The position numbers and the translations under genes were made by a program. Below are positions 25,941 through 34,977 of a DNA stretch of 64,000 nt, piece after piece. The notes beneath the pieces were generated by a model. That model saw only the letters and a program-made list of their open reading frames with translations, ran no database searches and was not told where the DNA came from. Source of the DNA: Pedobacter kyungheensis (GTDB taxonomy: Bacteria; Bacteroidota; Bacteroidia; Sphingobacteriales; Sphingobacteriaceae); the NCBI RefSeq assembly GCF_000812965.1, contig NZ_JSYN01000017.1, positions 1-64,000 on the forward strand, written 5' to 3'. Position 1 is the first letter of the stretch. Every line of letters starts with the position of its first letter.

Positions 25941-27098
25941 TTATAGTTTATAGTCGAACCATTTTTGATCTGATTGGCTTGAAGCCACTACATTTTCGAT
26001 AAATGCCATTCCTCTGATGCCATCTGTGGTGCCAGGGAAATCGAGCATTTCTGCTGTAGGTTGCTCATTATTTAATTTTGCATTTACAGTAAGTGCAAAG
26101 TTTTTATAAATGTTGGCAAATGCTTCTAAATAACCTTCAGGGTGCCCGCCTGGTGTGCGGGTATTGTGTTTCGCAAAACTACCCATATAGCCGTTACCCG
26201 TTCTGTAAATTTGTGCAGGTGCGTTTAACCACCTTACAATAAGGGTATTTGGTTCCATCTGGTGCCACTCTAAACCACCTTTTTCGCCATAAACCCTGAT
26301 TTTTAGCGCATTTTCTTCACCAGCAGCAATTTGCGAGGCTACCAATACGCCATTAGCACCATTATCGAACTTTAACAATACGTTACCATCATCATCAATA
26401 GCTCTTCCGGGTACAACAATGTTTAAATCGGCGCAGATTTTTGAAATTTTTAGGCCGGAAATGTACTCGGCAAGGTGTGCGGCATGCGTACCGATATCGC
26501 CCATGCTACCACTTTTTCCGGTTTTAGATGGGTCTGTACGCCAGGCTGCCTGTGCGTTGCCTTCGCGCTCAGAAAGCGTACTTAACCAACCCTGAGGATA
26601 TTCTACTACAATTTTACGGATAGCACCCAGTTCGCCTTCGCGTACCATTTGTTTGGCTTGCTTAACCATTGGGTAGCCAGAATAGGTGTGCGTTAAACAA
26701 AGGGTTAAACCGGTTTCTTCTACTTTAGCCTGTAGCTGTTTAGCTTCTTCTAAGGTTAAAGTTATTGGTTTTTCTATTACCACATTGAAACCTTTATCCA
26801 ATGCCATCATTGCAGGTGCAAAGTGGGCAAAATTTGGGGTAACAATGGTTACAAAATCAATTCTTTCATCAGCTGGCAATTCACTTTCTTTTGTCAGCAT
26901 TTCTTCGTAATTGCTGTAAATCCGGTTGTCAGGAAGAAAAAGCAGTTTTCCGGATTCGTACCCGATTTCAGGGTTTACACTTAAAGCTCCGGCAGTTAAT
27001 TCAATCAGGCCATCCATGTTAGCGGCCAAACGGTGTACGGCACCAATAAAGGCGTCTTTTCCACCGCCTATCATGCCCATTCTTAATTTTCTTTTCAT
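25941..27098 (-). CDS. Cytoplasmic Gfo/Idh/MocA-family oxidoreductase
   Basis: NAD(P)-dependent sugar oxidoreductase of 385 residues with no signal peptide. Rossmann motif GMIGGGKDAFIGAVHR at the N-terminus and the canonical NVVIEKPITLTLEEAKQL lysine loop. The C-terminal substrate domain contains GSMGDIGTHAAHLAEY, in which the G-D-x-G-x-H arrangement gives the catalytic His. It probably reduces or oxidises a 3-keto-sugar taken up from the periplasm, together with the TIM-barrel protein at 24879, which follows after 9 bases. The 82-base spacer upstream separates it from the GMC gene. Confidence 0.88.
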   Translation of the reverse strand: MKRKLRMGMIGGGKDAFIGAVHRLAANMDGLIELTAGALSVNPEIGYESGKLLFLPDNRIYSNYEEMLTKESELPADERIDFVTIVTPNFAHFAPAMMALDKGFNVVIEKPITLTLEEAKQLQAKVEETGLTLCLTHTYSGYPMVKQAKQMVREGELGAIRKIVVEYPQGWLSTLSEREGNAQAAWRTDPSKTGKSGSMGDIGTHAAHLAEYISGLKISKICADLNIVVPGRAIDDDGNVLLKFDNGANGVLVASQIAAGEENALKIRVYGEKGGLEWHQMEPNTLIVRWLNAPAQIYRTGNGYMGSFAKHNTRTPGGHPEGYLEAFANIYKNFALTVNAKLNNEQPTAEMLDFPGTTDGIRGMAFIENVVASSQSDQKWFDYKL

Positions 27099-27180
27099 GT
27101 TGAGTATGGGGCATAGGGTAAAAGGCTTAGGGCATAGGGATATTAACCTTATACCTTAAACCTTTCACCTTATACCTTTT

Positions 27181-28881
27181 CTAGATATTCTTTTTCTTTA
27201 ATTCTTTTACAGCGTAATCTGCAGCGCGTGCTGTTAACGCCATAAATGTTAATGAAGGGTTTTGACAAGCGATAGAAGGCATGCACGATCCATCGGTTAC
27301 GAAAACGTTATTCACCTCATGCATCTGGTTCCATTTGTTCAGTACCGATGTTTTAGGATCGTTACCCATTCTGGCAGTACCCATTTCGTGGATAGCCATA
27401 CCCGGATAACAACCGTTATCGTAGGTTTTGATGTTTTTCATGCCTGCTTTTTCTAACATTTCAGCTGCATCGTTCATCATATCCACACGCATTTTTTTCT
27501 CGTTCTCTTTGTATTCGCAATCAATCGCCAATACAGGTTGTCCCCACTTGTCTTTTTTGTTGTGATCGATGTAAACTTTGTTTTCGTAGTAAGGTAACAT
27601 CTCTCCGAAACCACCCAGACCCATGCTCCATTTTCCTGGTTTGGTCATTTTTTCTTTAAGATCGGCACCAAACGATAATTCTGCAACATCATTTTGCCAG
27701 TTTGATCTGCTGGCACCACCCTGATAACCAAAACCACGCAGGTAGCCGCGTTTATCGTTTCCGATGTTTTGATACCTTGGAATGTAAATACCATTTGCAC
27801 GACGGCCGTAGGTGTATTTATCGTCGAAACCTTCAGCTTCGCCTGATGCACCGCAACGGAAGTGGTGATCCATTAAGTTGTGACCTAACTGACCGCTACC
27901 ATTACCCAAACCATTCGGATGTGCTTCTGATGTAGAGTTTAACAGAATGAATGTTGAACCTAAAGTAGACCCGTTAACGAAAACAATTTTAGCATAAAAC
28001 TCCATTGTTTTGTTGGTTTGTGCATCGATAACCATTACACCTTTAGCTTTTTTGGTGTCCTTATCGTAAATAATATGATTTACAATAGAATATGGTCTTA
28101 ATGTTAAACGTTTGGTAGCCATAGCAGCAGGCAGGGTAGAAGATTGCGTACTGAAATATGCACCAAACGGACAACCGCGGCTACATAAGTTTCTGTACTG
28201 ACAATTACCACGGCCTTTATGCGGAACGGTAAGGTTAGCCACACGGCCAATCATCATAATCCGTTCTCTTTTATAATGTTCTTCTATACGTGATTTTACC
28301 GATTTTTCTACAATGTTTAAGTCCATTGGCGGCAAGAATTGTCCGTCAGGACAAGTTGGCCAGTTTTCGTTAGAACCACTGATGCCAGCGAAACGCTCGG
28401 CATAATCATACCATGGCGAAAGTTCGGCATAACGAAGCGGCCAATCACTTCCGTGACCATCTCTTGCATTATCTTCAAAGTTATGATCGCTTAAACGGTA
28501 GCTCTGACGGCCCCACATTAACGATTTACCACCTACATGAAAACCACGATACCAATCGAAACGTTTATCTTCGGTATACGGGCATTCCAAATCGTTTACC
28601 CACCATTTTTCATTCGCTTCCTGGTAAGGGTAATCTCTTTTTTGTACCGGGTGGGTACGTTTTTGTTCTTCTGTTAGTCTGCCTGCGTGTTTAAAATCCC
28701 ATGGATTTTTCATCGCATTTTCGTAACCGGTAATGTGCTCAATGTTCATCCCTCTTTCGAGCATTAAAACACGTAAGCCTTTTTCGGTAAGTTCTTTTGC
28801 AGCCCAGCCGCCACTAATCCCCGATCCTATAACAATAGCATCGTAAGTATTTTCTGCTTTTAAATTTGTATTTAAATTCAT
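27181..28881 (-). CDS. GMC-family FAD dehydrogenase (catalytic subunit)
   Basis: Flavoprotein of 566 residues that oxidises a sugar or glycoside hydroxyl. FAD motif IGSGISGGW (18-26); C-terminal GMC active-site region AIHEMGTARMG and FVTDGSCMPSIACQNPSLTFM. Cysteines C227, C233 and C237 in GNCQYRNLCSRGCPFGA resemble the iron-sulfur binding loop of FAD-glucose dehydrogenase alpha subunits (C-x5-C-x3-C-P). It has no signal; the Tat-exported small subunit encoded 23 bases upstream would carry it to the periplasm, as in gluconate 2-dehydrogenase and FAD-GDH complexes. I take the ATG at 28881; the open frame extends 38 codons further, into the end of the upstream gene, without family similarity. 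Confidence 0.92.
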   Translation of the reverse strand: MNLNTNLKAENTYDAIVIGSGISGGWAAKELTEKGLRVLMLERGMNIEHITGYENAMKNPWDFKHAGRLTEEQKRTHPVQKRDYPYQEANEKWWVNDLECPYTEDKRFDWYRGFHVGGKSLMWGRQSYRLSDHNFEDNARDGHGSDWPLRYAELSPWYDYAERFAGISGSNENWPTCPDGQFLPPMDLNIVEKSVKSRIEEHYKRERIMMIGRVANLTVPHKGRGNCQYRNLCSRGCPFGAYFSTQSSTLPAAMATKRLTLRPYSIVNHIIYDKDTKKAKGVMVIDAQTNKTMEFYAKIVFVNGSTLGSTFILLNSTSEAHPNGLGNGSGQLGHNLMDHHFRCGASGEAEGFDDKYTYGRRANGIYIPRYQNIGNDKRGYLRGFGYQGGASRSNWQNDVAELSFGADLKEKMTKPGKWSMGLGGFGEMLPYYENKVYIDHNKKDKWGQPVLAIDCEYKENEKKMRVDMMNDAAEMLEKAGMKNIKTYDNGCYPGMAIHEMGTARMGNDPKTSVLNKWNQMHEVNNVFVTDGSCMPSIACQNPSLTFMALTARAADYAVKELKKKNI

Positions 28882-28904
28882 GATGTTTTGTCGTTGTTTT
28901 GATG

Positions 28905-29489
28905 TTAGGTAGCCCAAGATTTTTGGCCTGGCTTTAAGGTAGTATTGCCATCGTAGCGGCCTGGAACAAGAACGTAAGCTCTTGCTTTGGTGCAACCAAT
29001 TTCGGAAGAGTAATAACCCAGTAAAGTTAAATCGCGTGCGGTAACAAAGAAATAAGCTAAATCTTTGTTGTCTTCTGATTTAGTTTCTTTTTGTGCAATG
29101 GCGATGGTTCTTAAATCGGCCATTAGCTTTTTGCGGTCGGCAACGGTTAAGGCAACGTAAGGTTTACCGAAATCTTTCATCGATTTAGCCTGAAGGGCCT
29201 TAAATCCATTTGCAAATGAAGTTTGCATGGTAGCAGGATAACAGTCTTTCATCATCATCGGTATAAACTTACCTAATCCGGCAGCTTTGGCACCGGCAGA
29301 TGACTGTGTGGTTGGCACAATGATATCAGCAAATTCAGCAAAAATCTTCTCATCCTCAATAGAATACTGTACGAAGTTTTTTTCGTTTTCCGGGAGCGTA
29401 AAACTTTCGAATAAAACGCCCATTGTACTCGCCGAGATTGCTCCTCCCAGCAAAAATGCAACGTTTTTGAGTGCTTCTCTTCTATGCAT
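28905..29489 (-). CDS. Gluconate 2-dehydrogenase subunit 3-like (GMC partner, Tat-exported)
   Basis: Small subunit of 194 residues (PF13618) with a twin-arginine start (MHRREALKNVAFLLGGAIS). Family segments are EDEKIFAEFADIIVPTTQSSAGAKAAGLGKFIPMMM and LAYFFVTARDLTLLGYYSSEIG. It acts as chaperone and export partner of the GMC subunit encoded just downstream. Being the first gene of the run, it should be nearest the promoter; the 281 bases upstream (29490-29770) contain no gene and I see no convincing operator. With the cytochrome at 24407 these make a three-part dehydrogenase. Confidence 0.88.
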   Translation of the reverse strand: MHRREALKNVAFLLGGAISASTMGVLFESFTLPENEKNFVQYSIEDEKIFAEFADIIVPTTQSSAGAKAAGLGKFIPMMMKDCYPATMQTSFANGFKALQAKSMKDFGKPYVALTVADRKKLMADLRTIAIAQKETKSEDNKDLAYFFVTARDLTLLGYYSSEIGCTKARAYVLVPGRYDGNTTLKPGQKSWAT

Positions 29490-29770
29490 CGTATTTATGG
29501 TTTTATATATTGGTTATGTTATGTGTTGAATGAGTAATATTAGAAAAAATATAATGGAAACGTTAAGGTTATACCGTTAAATTATTGATACGCAACGCAA
29601 TTGTTACTCCGAATAATAATTCTAAATAATGCGTTTTTTGTAGGTTTAAACCATGTTGAGGCCTGTTTTTTTATCAGATTTACTTGGTGTAAAAAGTACA
29701 TTTAGTGCGAATGAACATGTTATTTACCAGTAAATTTCTAAACAGGCCTTTTCATGGCTTGAATGACTAC

Positions 29771-30676
29771 CTACAGCAGGTTGTTTTTAATATAATTGTA
29801 GCTTTCTGTAATGCTTTGAAAAGGTTCTTTTTTAATCAGGTCCTGTTCGGTAAAAATGTAATCGACTCCGGCCAGTTTAGCGCTGGCAAAAATGCTTTTA
29901 AAATCGATTTTGCCCGAACCTACTTCGGTAAACACGGCCTTATCCTGTTTATCCATATCCTTAACATGAAACATTTTATATCGACCAGGATTTTTGCTGA
30001 ACATGGCTACAGGATCTAAGCCTGCATTTACGGCCCAGAAAATATCGAGCTCAAAGCCTACCAGTTTGGCATCGGTTTCATTGAGTAAAATGGAATAGCC
30101 CGTAACACCGTTACCCTGATCTTTAAATTCGAAGTTGTGGTTGTGGTAAGCTAACTTTAAACCCGATTTTTGGCAAAGTTCTGCAGCCTGGTTAAATTTG
30201 GCAGCCATGCGCTTGTAATCATCTAATGTTCCGTTTGCCCTGATATCGGTAGGTAATGCCGGAACCACAAAATACTTTTGACCTACGGTTGCAGCAGTTT
30301 CGATGTGCGATTTTAATACTTTATCATCGCCGGTAGAAAGGAATTCGGTTAAATTGTAATGGCCACTTGGCGAAGTAAGGTTATTGGCCGTAAGTAAGGC
30401 TTTAAAATCTTTGGCTTCCAACCCCCAGAAGCCCTTAACTTCATATTTGCCCGGATAGCCATAATAAGTTTCTACCTGGTTATAGCCAATCTGGGCCACG
30501 CAGGCTATAGTGGCCTTAACATCAGCTGTTAATTGTTCTCTCAGGGTAAATAAACCGATGCCTATTTTAGAAATTTTGGCTGGTTGCGCCAGGGCAGAGG
30601 TAATAACTGACGGAGTTAAAAATGCTGCAACTGCAGCTAAGCTTGTTTGCTGTAAAAATGATCTTCTTGTTGTCAT
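29771..30676 (-). CDS. Exported sugar phosphate isomerase/epimerase-like TIM-barrel protein (3)
   Basis: Third exported paralogue of the 18059/18940 type, 301 residues from the ATG at 30676, with Tat-like signal (TTRRSFLQQTSLAAVAAFLTPSVITSALA). Conserved barrel segments are LAYHNHNFEF, GFELDIFWAVNAG, MFHVKDMDKQ and IFTEQDLIKK, where the other two read FVEHETNYKP. It lies downstream of the TonB-receptor terminator and is separated from the GMC operon by 281 bases, so it is probably its own unit. A 68-codon extension upstream runs through the terminator and into the receptor gene and is not real. Confidence 0.85.
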   Translation of the reverse strand: MTTRRSFLQQTSLAAVAAFLTPSVITSALAQPAKISKIGIGLFTLREQLTADVKATIACVAQIGYNQVETYYGYPGKYEVKGFWGLEAKDFKALLTANNLTSPSGHYNLTEFLSTGDDKVLKSHIETAATVGQKYFVVPALPTDIRANGTLDDYKRMAAKFNQAAELCQKSGLKLAYHNHNFEFKDQGNGVTGYSILLNETDAKLVGFELDIFWAVNAGLDPVAMFSKNPGRYKMFHVKDMDKQDKAVFTEVGSGKIDFKSIFASAKLAGVDYIFTEQDLIKKEPFQSITESYNYIKNNLL

Positions 30677-30688
30677 GATATTTTGAAT

Positions 30689-30719
30689 TAAAAAAGGCCG
30701 GAGCGTAAACTCCGGCCTT
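30689..30719 (-). terminator. Rho-independent terminator of the TonB-receptor gene
   Basis: AAGGCCGGAG (30694-30703) pairs with CTCCGGCCTT (30710-30719) around a 6-base loop. On the minus strand the stem runs into TTTTTTAATTC. It lies between the receptor stop and the start of the 29771 gene. Confidence 0.9.
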
Positions 30720-30723
30720 GCTG

Positions 30724-33654
30724 TTAAAATGAATAAGCCAATGATCCCCAGAAAGTACGTTGAAGTAAAGTTCTGCCAATCATTAATTGACCAGGGCTTA
30801 CTGTTGAGAAATCTCTGAACTGATCTCCGCGAACGTCGCCTTCGGTCAACACTTTTGCATTTAACAAGTTGTCTGCCCAAAATCTTATAGCTACTTTTTT
30901 AGTGAAATTATAGCCTGCGCCAGCTTTCATTACCACATAACCTGGTAATTCGTAGCTTCCGCTTGGTGAGGTAAAGCGGCTGCCCACGTAATTTGCTGCA
31001 ACATATAAGTTAAAGTTTTTGTAATCGTAGTTTGCACCAAGTTCGGTGTTAAGCACCGGAACCCGTTCTGTGCGGTTACCGGTAAAGCTGTAAATGCGGT
31101 TACCAAATTCGGCGGCCACGGCAGCATTGCCACTGGTATTGGCTTCGTAATCGGTATATTTCGAATCCTGAAGCGTTCCGGTTAGGCGTAAGCTGAGTGG
31201 TTTCGCAATTTTGTAAGAAACTTCATATTCTGCACTCCAGGTGCGGGTAGAACCAAAAGCTACTAAAGCTTGTGTACCTGCCGCTGTAGTTGGCACATTA
31301 ATGCTTAACGATACATTTTTAATAGCCGAGTAACTTCCGGAGGCAAAAATTGCCAGGTTATTTTTGGCATATTTAAAACCTACTTCGCCTAAATAAACCG
31401 GGCGTTTTTTAATGTTTGCGGCATTATAGGCCGATGCATTGTAATCGCCAATGTTCGGCGCATTGTAGGCTTTGGTTGCCCGGGCAAAAATGCTTGAAGT
31501 ATTGCTGATTTTATAATTTGCACCTACAGAAGCTGCCCAGTTGGTTAATGTTTCGTTATAAGCAGTATAGCCTAAAATAGTAGGCGTGGCACTTGCACTT
31601 GCATTTACAGTACCATTGGTGTTTAATGCATAATAAGGTCTGTCGCCTTTTACATTTTGATTGTCGATTCTCGCCCCAATATCCAGGCGCCATTTTTCTG
31701 ATATTTTAATCTCATCACCGGCATAAGCAGATAAGGTTCTGGTATCGCCTATGAAGGTGTTTTTAGTTTGAATAGTGCGCTCTGCAGCTGTTGGAGACTG
31801 TAAGATAATACTTGGGTGTTCTTTAAACTCGGTAAAAGAACGGAAAGCATAACGTAAATCGTCGCGGTTATACTGGTGGATGCCCAATCCGATATTAAGG
31901 CTGTGGTTTTTTACTTTCTTTTTTAAATCCAGATAATCTACAATCTGCACGTCACTGTTAATTTGCCCCTGGGCATTTGAAGTAATTACATAATCGCCGG
32001 CTACAAATGGTGCAACAGCGCCGCCAGGATAATAGTAAGGTGTTGCGCTGGTTCTGGCTGTAATTCCGGCAGGTGCAGTGTAAGTAGCGTTGGTGTGGGT
32101 ATTCTGGTAACGGAAATTGTTTACGATCTGCCAGCCATTATCAGTTAGGTAGTTAAACTGGAAACCAGCTGAACCCAATTTTGTATGTATCCCATCTGTT
32201 AAACTAAAATCATGGTTTCCGTTTGCAGGGTCGTTATAGCTCCAATCGGTTTGAACAGGGGTAATGGATTGCGAAGCCATATTGTAATCTCGGTAAGTGG
32301 TTGGCTTTCCGGTTCCATCATAAGGGTAGTAGCTGGTTAGCAGGAACTGAACTTTATCATTCAGGTACTTTCCGTAAAGGCGGATAAAACCTTTGTTATT
32401 CTTGAAATTAAAAGTCATGTTACCTTTAATTTGTCCGCCGCGATTGGCCGGATTAAAGCCCTGATCTACTACGCCATTATCGGTACGGTAAAAACCACCA
32501 ATGTTGTATTTAACTTGATCGCTTATTTTTCCTCCGGTATTGCCATCAAAACGGTATAAGCCCTGCGAAAAGCCTGTGGTAAATTTAAACTGGCCATATT
32601 GTTTATCGGCACCAACATAGCTGAGGTTGTTAACCACTGCACCAGGAGTATTGGCCTGAATGATGGAAGCGTTACCACCTCTGATGGCTTCGATGTTTTG
32701 GATAGTCAGGTCGGTTTTGTAGTATTGATCTACTGATGGATTGGTGTTGAAGCCTGTAGGCAGTAAAGGCAAACCATCTTCCTGTATACCCAGGAAAATA
32801 TAACCACCTTGCTGTGGAAAGCCCCTTACCCAAACGTTACCCGGACCATCACCACCAGTACTTTCTACAGTTAAACCTGGAATGGCTTTTAATAAATCGG
32901 TGCTGTTTAAAGGTGCCCTGTTGGTAATGTCTTTATTGCTTACCGAGGTAAGGGCCACACTACTTTCAAGCTTCTTTTTAGGATTACCACCAGTAACCAT
33001 TACACTTTCGAGTTGTAAGTTATCTTCTGATAAGCTGATGTTCAGGTTTTCGTCGGCATTGCCTGGCGATAGGTTAACCTCTTTAGAAATATAGCCTACA
33101 TACCTTACTACCAGCACGCGGCTGTCAACTGTAAGACCTTTTAAGGCAAAAGCACCATTTTCATCGGTAGTAGTACCAATGGTTTTGCCTTTTACGGTAA
33201 CCGATACCCCGGGGATAGCGTTGCCTTTGCTATCGGTAACTTTACCGGTAACAATCCCTTCAAAGGCTTTTAACAGTGCCAGGTTGTTATTGGCGGGAAT
33301 AGAATAGAGCAGAATCTGATCTTTAACTATCCTATATCCCACGTCATAACGTTTTAGCGAATTCTCAAGAAAGTATTTAAGTTTTTGGTTAACCACGTTT
33401 ACCGATATTTTCCGGTCAGAGTTAATTAATTGCGGACTGTAAACAAACTTAACATTGGCCAGTTGTTCGGTTTTTTCAATAATGGTCTTAATATCGGTTT
33501 GATCGGCTTTGATCGAGATTGCTTTATTCAGAAATTCCTGTGCGCCAACATTTTTTGCAAATGCAGCACAGGTAAAGGTTATTATTGCAAGTATTTGGTA
33601 AATCGAAACTCTCATTGCATATATCGCCAGCGAAATAAGTTGATTTTTTTTCAT
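30724..33654 (-). CDS. TonB-dependent outer-membrane receptor with STN signalling domain
   Basis: Receptor of 976 residues. Order: signal region (to about 38), secretin/TonB short N-terminal (STN) domain (about 45-118, ADQTDIKTIIEKTEQLANVKFVYSP), a carboxypeptidase-regulatory-like domain (about 131-210, VTGKVTDSKGNAIPGVSVTV), plug (about 225-340, LLKAIPGLTVESTGGDGPGN), and a 22-strand barrel ending in phenylalanine (SLAYSF). STN receptors pass a ligand signal to FecR-type anti-sigma factors, and fecR and sigma genes lie immediately upstream. No SusD partner is present, and the plug resembles siderophore or small-molecule receptors more than SusC. The ligand is unknown. Confidence 0.92.
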   Translation of the reverse strand: MKKNQLISLAIYAMRVSIYQILAIITFTCAAFAKNVGAQEFLNKAISIKADQTDIKTIIEKTEQLANVKFVYSPQLINSDRKISVNVVNQKLKYFLENSLKRYDVGYRIVKDQILLYSIPANNNLALLKAFEGIVTGKVTDSKGNAIPGVSVTVKGKTIGTTTDENGAFALKGLTVDSRVLVVRYVGYISKEVNLSPGNADENLNISLSEDNLQLESVMVTGGNPKKKLESSVALTSVSNKDITNRAPLNSTDLLKAIPGLTVESTGGDGPGNVWVRGFPQQGGYIFLGIQEDGLPLLPTGFNTNPSVDQYYKTDLTIQNIEAIRGGNASIIQANTPGAVVNNLSYVGADKQYGQFKFTTGFSQGLYRFDGNTGGKISDQVKYNIGGFYRTDNGVVDQGFNPANRGGQIKGNMTFNFKNNKGFIRLYGKYLNDKVQFLLTSYYPYDGTGKPTTYRDYNMASQSITPVQTDWSYNDPANGNHDFSLTDGIHTKLGSAGFQFNYLTDNGWQIVNNFRYQNTHTNATYTAPAGITARTSATPYYYPGGAVAPFVAGDYVITSNAQGQINSDVQIVDYLDLKKKVKNHSLNIGLGIHQYNRDDLRYAFRSFTEFKEHPSIILQSPTAAERTIQTKNTFIGDTRTLSAYAGDEIKISEKWRLDIGARIDNQNVKGDRPYYALNTNGTVNASASATPTILGYTAYNETLTNWAASVGANYKISNTSSIFARATKAYNAPNIGDYNASAYNAANIKKRPVYLGEVGFKYAKNNLAIFASGSYSAIKNVSLSINVPTTAAGTQALVAFGSTRTWSAEYEVSYKIAKPLSLRLTGTLQDSKYTDYEANTSGNAAVAAEFGNRIYSFTGNRTERVPVLNTELGANYDYKNFNLYVAANYVGSRFTSPSGSYELPGYVVMKAGAGYNFTKKVAIRFWADNLLNAKVLTEGDVRGDQFRDFSTVSPGQLMIGRTLLQRTFWGSLAYSF

Positions 33655-33849
33655 AAATTTGGTTGTTGTTCATTAAATGATTGGATTTATTGGACATAGG
33701 AATACCATGAATACATTTCTATGTATTTAACTCGCCGGCAATGCCCCACATTGTCGGCTTTGTTTTTTAGAAAAATATTATGGGAAGTGGTGCCGCGGTT
33801 ACGGGCTGTTGATAATCTGGTACTGTTTCATCATGTTTATATATTTTGG

Positions 33850-34872
33850 TTAGTTGGTATTTGAAACCATAATGCTGGTTCCCTTGATTTTATATTTACC
33901 TGATATAGATCCGCAAATCAGATCGAGCTGCTCATATAGCCCTTTATTGCTTAAATCTCCGGTAAAGGTGTAGTTTAATATATCCTGCTGACTGGTTAAA
34001 ATATCAATACCATAAGCTTCTGATAAGGTACTGAAAATCTCTTTCAGGTTTTTTTCTTTAAAATTATAACTGACCGTGTTGGGCATATTGTAAGCCACTG
34101 CTAAAGGAATAGGGTGCTCTACCAGGGTTTTGCTTAAGTTATGATCGGTATAAATTCCCTTCTGATTAGGTTTGAGTAAAATAGGCCTGGCTACCCTTTT
34201 ATCTGACAGGCGGAACAGGCTGCAGTTTTCGTTTTCGTTTACCTGTACCTTGCCTGTGCGTACCGAAACTTGTGCCGGTTGCTGATTAACCGACGATTTA
34301 ACAAAGAAGCTGGTACCTAAAACGCGTACAACCAATGTTCGGTTGTACACGTAAAAAGGTCTTTTCGGATTTTTGCTTACCGAGAAAAAAGCGTTTCCTT
34401 TTAGGTAAACGGTTCTTTTATCGGTAGCAAAATCCTTTGGGTAAATGATGTTTGCCTTTGGATCTAAAGTAATTTTACTCTCATCGCTCAGCGAAACTAT
34501 GATGGGACGATTGGTATCGTTGGTTTTGCTAATTAGTTCCAGACCTTCATTATCGCTCATAAAGGCATTTTCGGCGTTGTTCTTGTTTGCCCAGTACAAG
34601 CCACCAATTAGAAATGCAACAATAAACGATGCTGCAATGGCAAATTTTGGCCAAAGTTTCTTAACCTTAGTGTTTTTTACCGGTTGTGTGGCATCTGGAT
34701 TGATATTTTGCCAAATACTTTGTTGCATCTCATCCAGTGCGGCATCAGAAAGATCTTCAAAACTCTTACTGTTTAAATTATGATACCATTTATCTACCCA
34801 AAGCTTTTCGGCTTCAGTACAATTTCCTTCGTGATAACGGGTAAGTAAATCGTAGAATGATTTTTGGTTCAT
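33850..34872 (-). CDS. FecR-family anti-sigma factor
   Basis: Anti-sigma factor of 340 residues: cytoplasmic N-terminal part (1-72), one membrane helix (about 76-95, KFAIAASFIVAFLIGGLYWA), a periplasmic FecR beta-domain (about 110-230, ISLSDESKITLDPKANIIYP-like and GNAFFSVSKNPKRPFYVY), and a C-terminal DUF4974 domain that in this phylum contacts the receptor STN domain (about 265-340, NFKEKNLKEIFSTLSEAYGIDI). It should hold the ECF sigma factor inactive until the receptor at 30724 binds ligand. Gene order sigma, FecR, receptor is the usual Bacteroidota arrangement. Confidence 0.93.
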   Translation of the reverse strand: MNQKSFYDLLTRYHEGNCTEAEKLWVDKWYHNLNSKSFEDLSDAALDEMQQSIWQNINPDATQPVKNTKVKKLWPKFAIAASFIVAFLIGGLYWANKNNAENAFMSDNEGLELISKTNDTNRPIIVSLSDESKITLDPKANIIYPKDFATDKRTVYLKGNAFFSVSKNPKRPFYVYNRTLVVRVLGTSFFVKSSVNQQPAQVSVRTGKVQVNENENCSLFRLSDKRVARPILLKPNQKGIYTDHNLSKTLVEHPIPLAVAYNMPNTVSYNFKEKNLKEIFSTLSEAYGIDILTSQQDILNYTFTGDLSNKGLYEQLDLICGSISGKYKIKGTSIMVSNTN

Positions 34873-34977
34873 AAGAAAAAATATTTGGCTTTATACTTAC
34901 AAGTAACACAGTGAGGGCCAAACCCTAAAGCAACTTTGCAGAAAAATGAAATTATTTTGTAATTGGCTGATATACAG

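Noticed and set aside
29705..30019. 104-codon open frame on the plus strand
   Set aside because: It is antisense to the C-terminal part of the TIM-barrel gene at 29771, whose family motifs are intact.
30677..30880. N-terminal extension of the TIM-barrel gene at 29771
   Set aside because: It would run through a strong terminator and into the TonB-receptor gene, and the Tat-type signal begins only at 30676.
30724..33654. Reading the 976-residue receptor as a SusC protein
   Set aside because: It has an STN domain, FecI and FecR genes beside it and no SusD partner, so it is a signalling TonB receptor rather than a SusC transporter.
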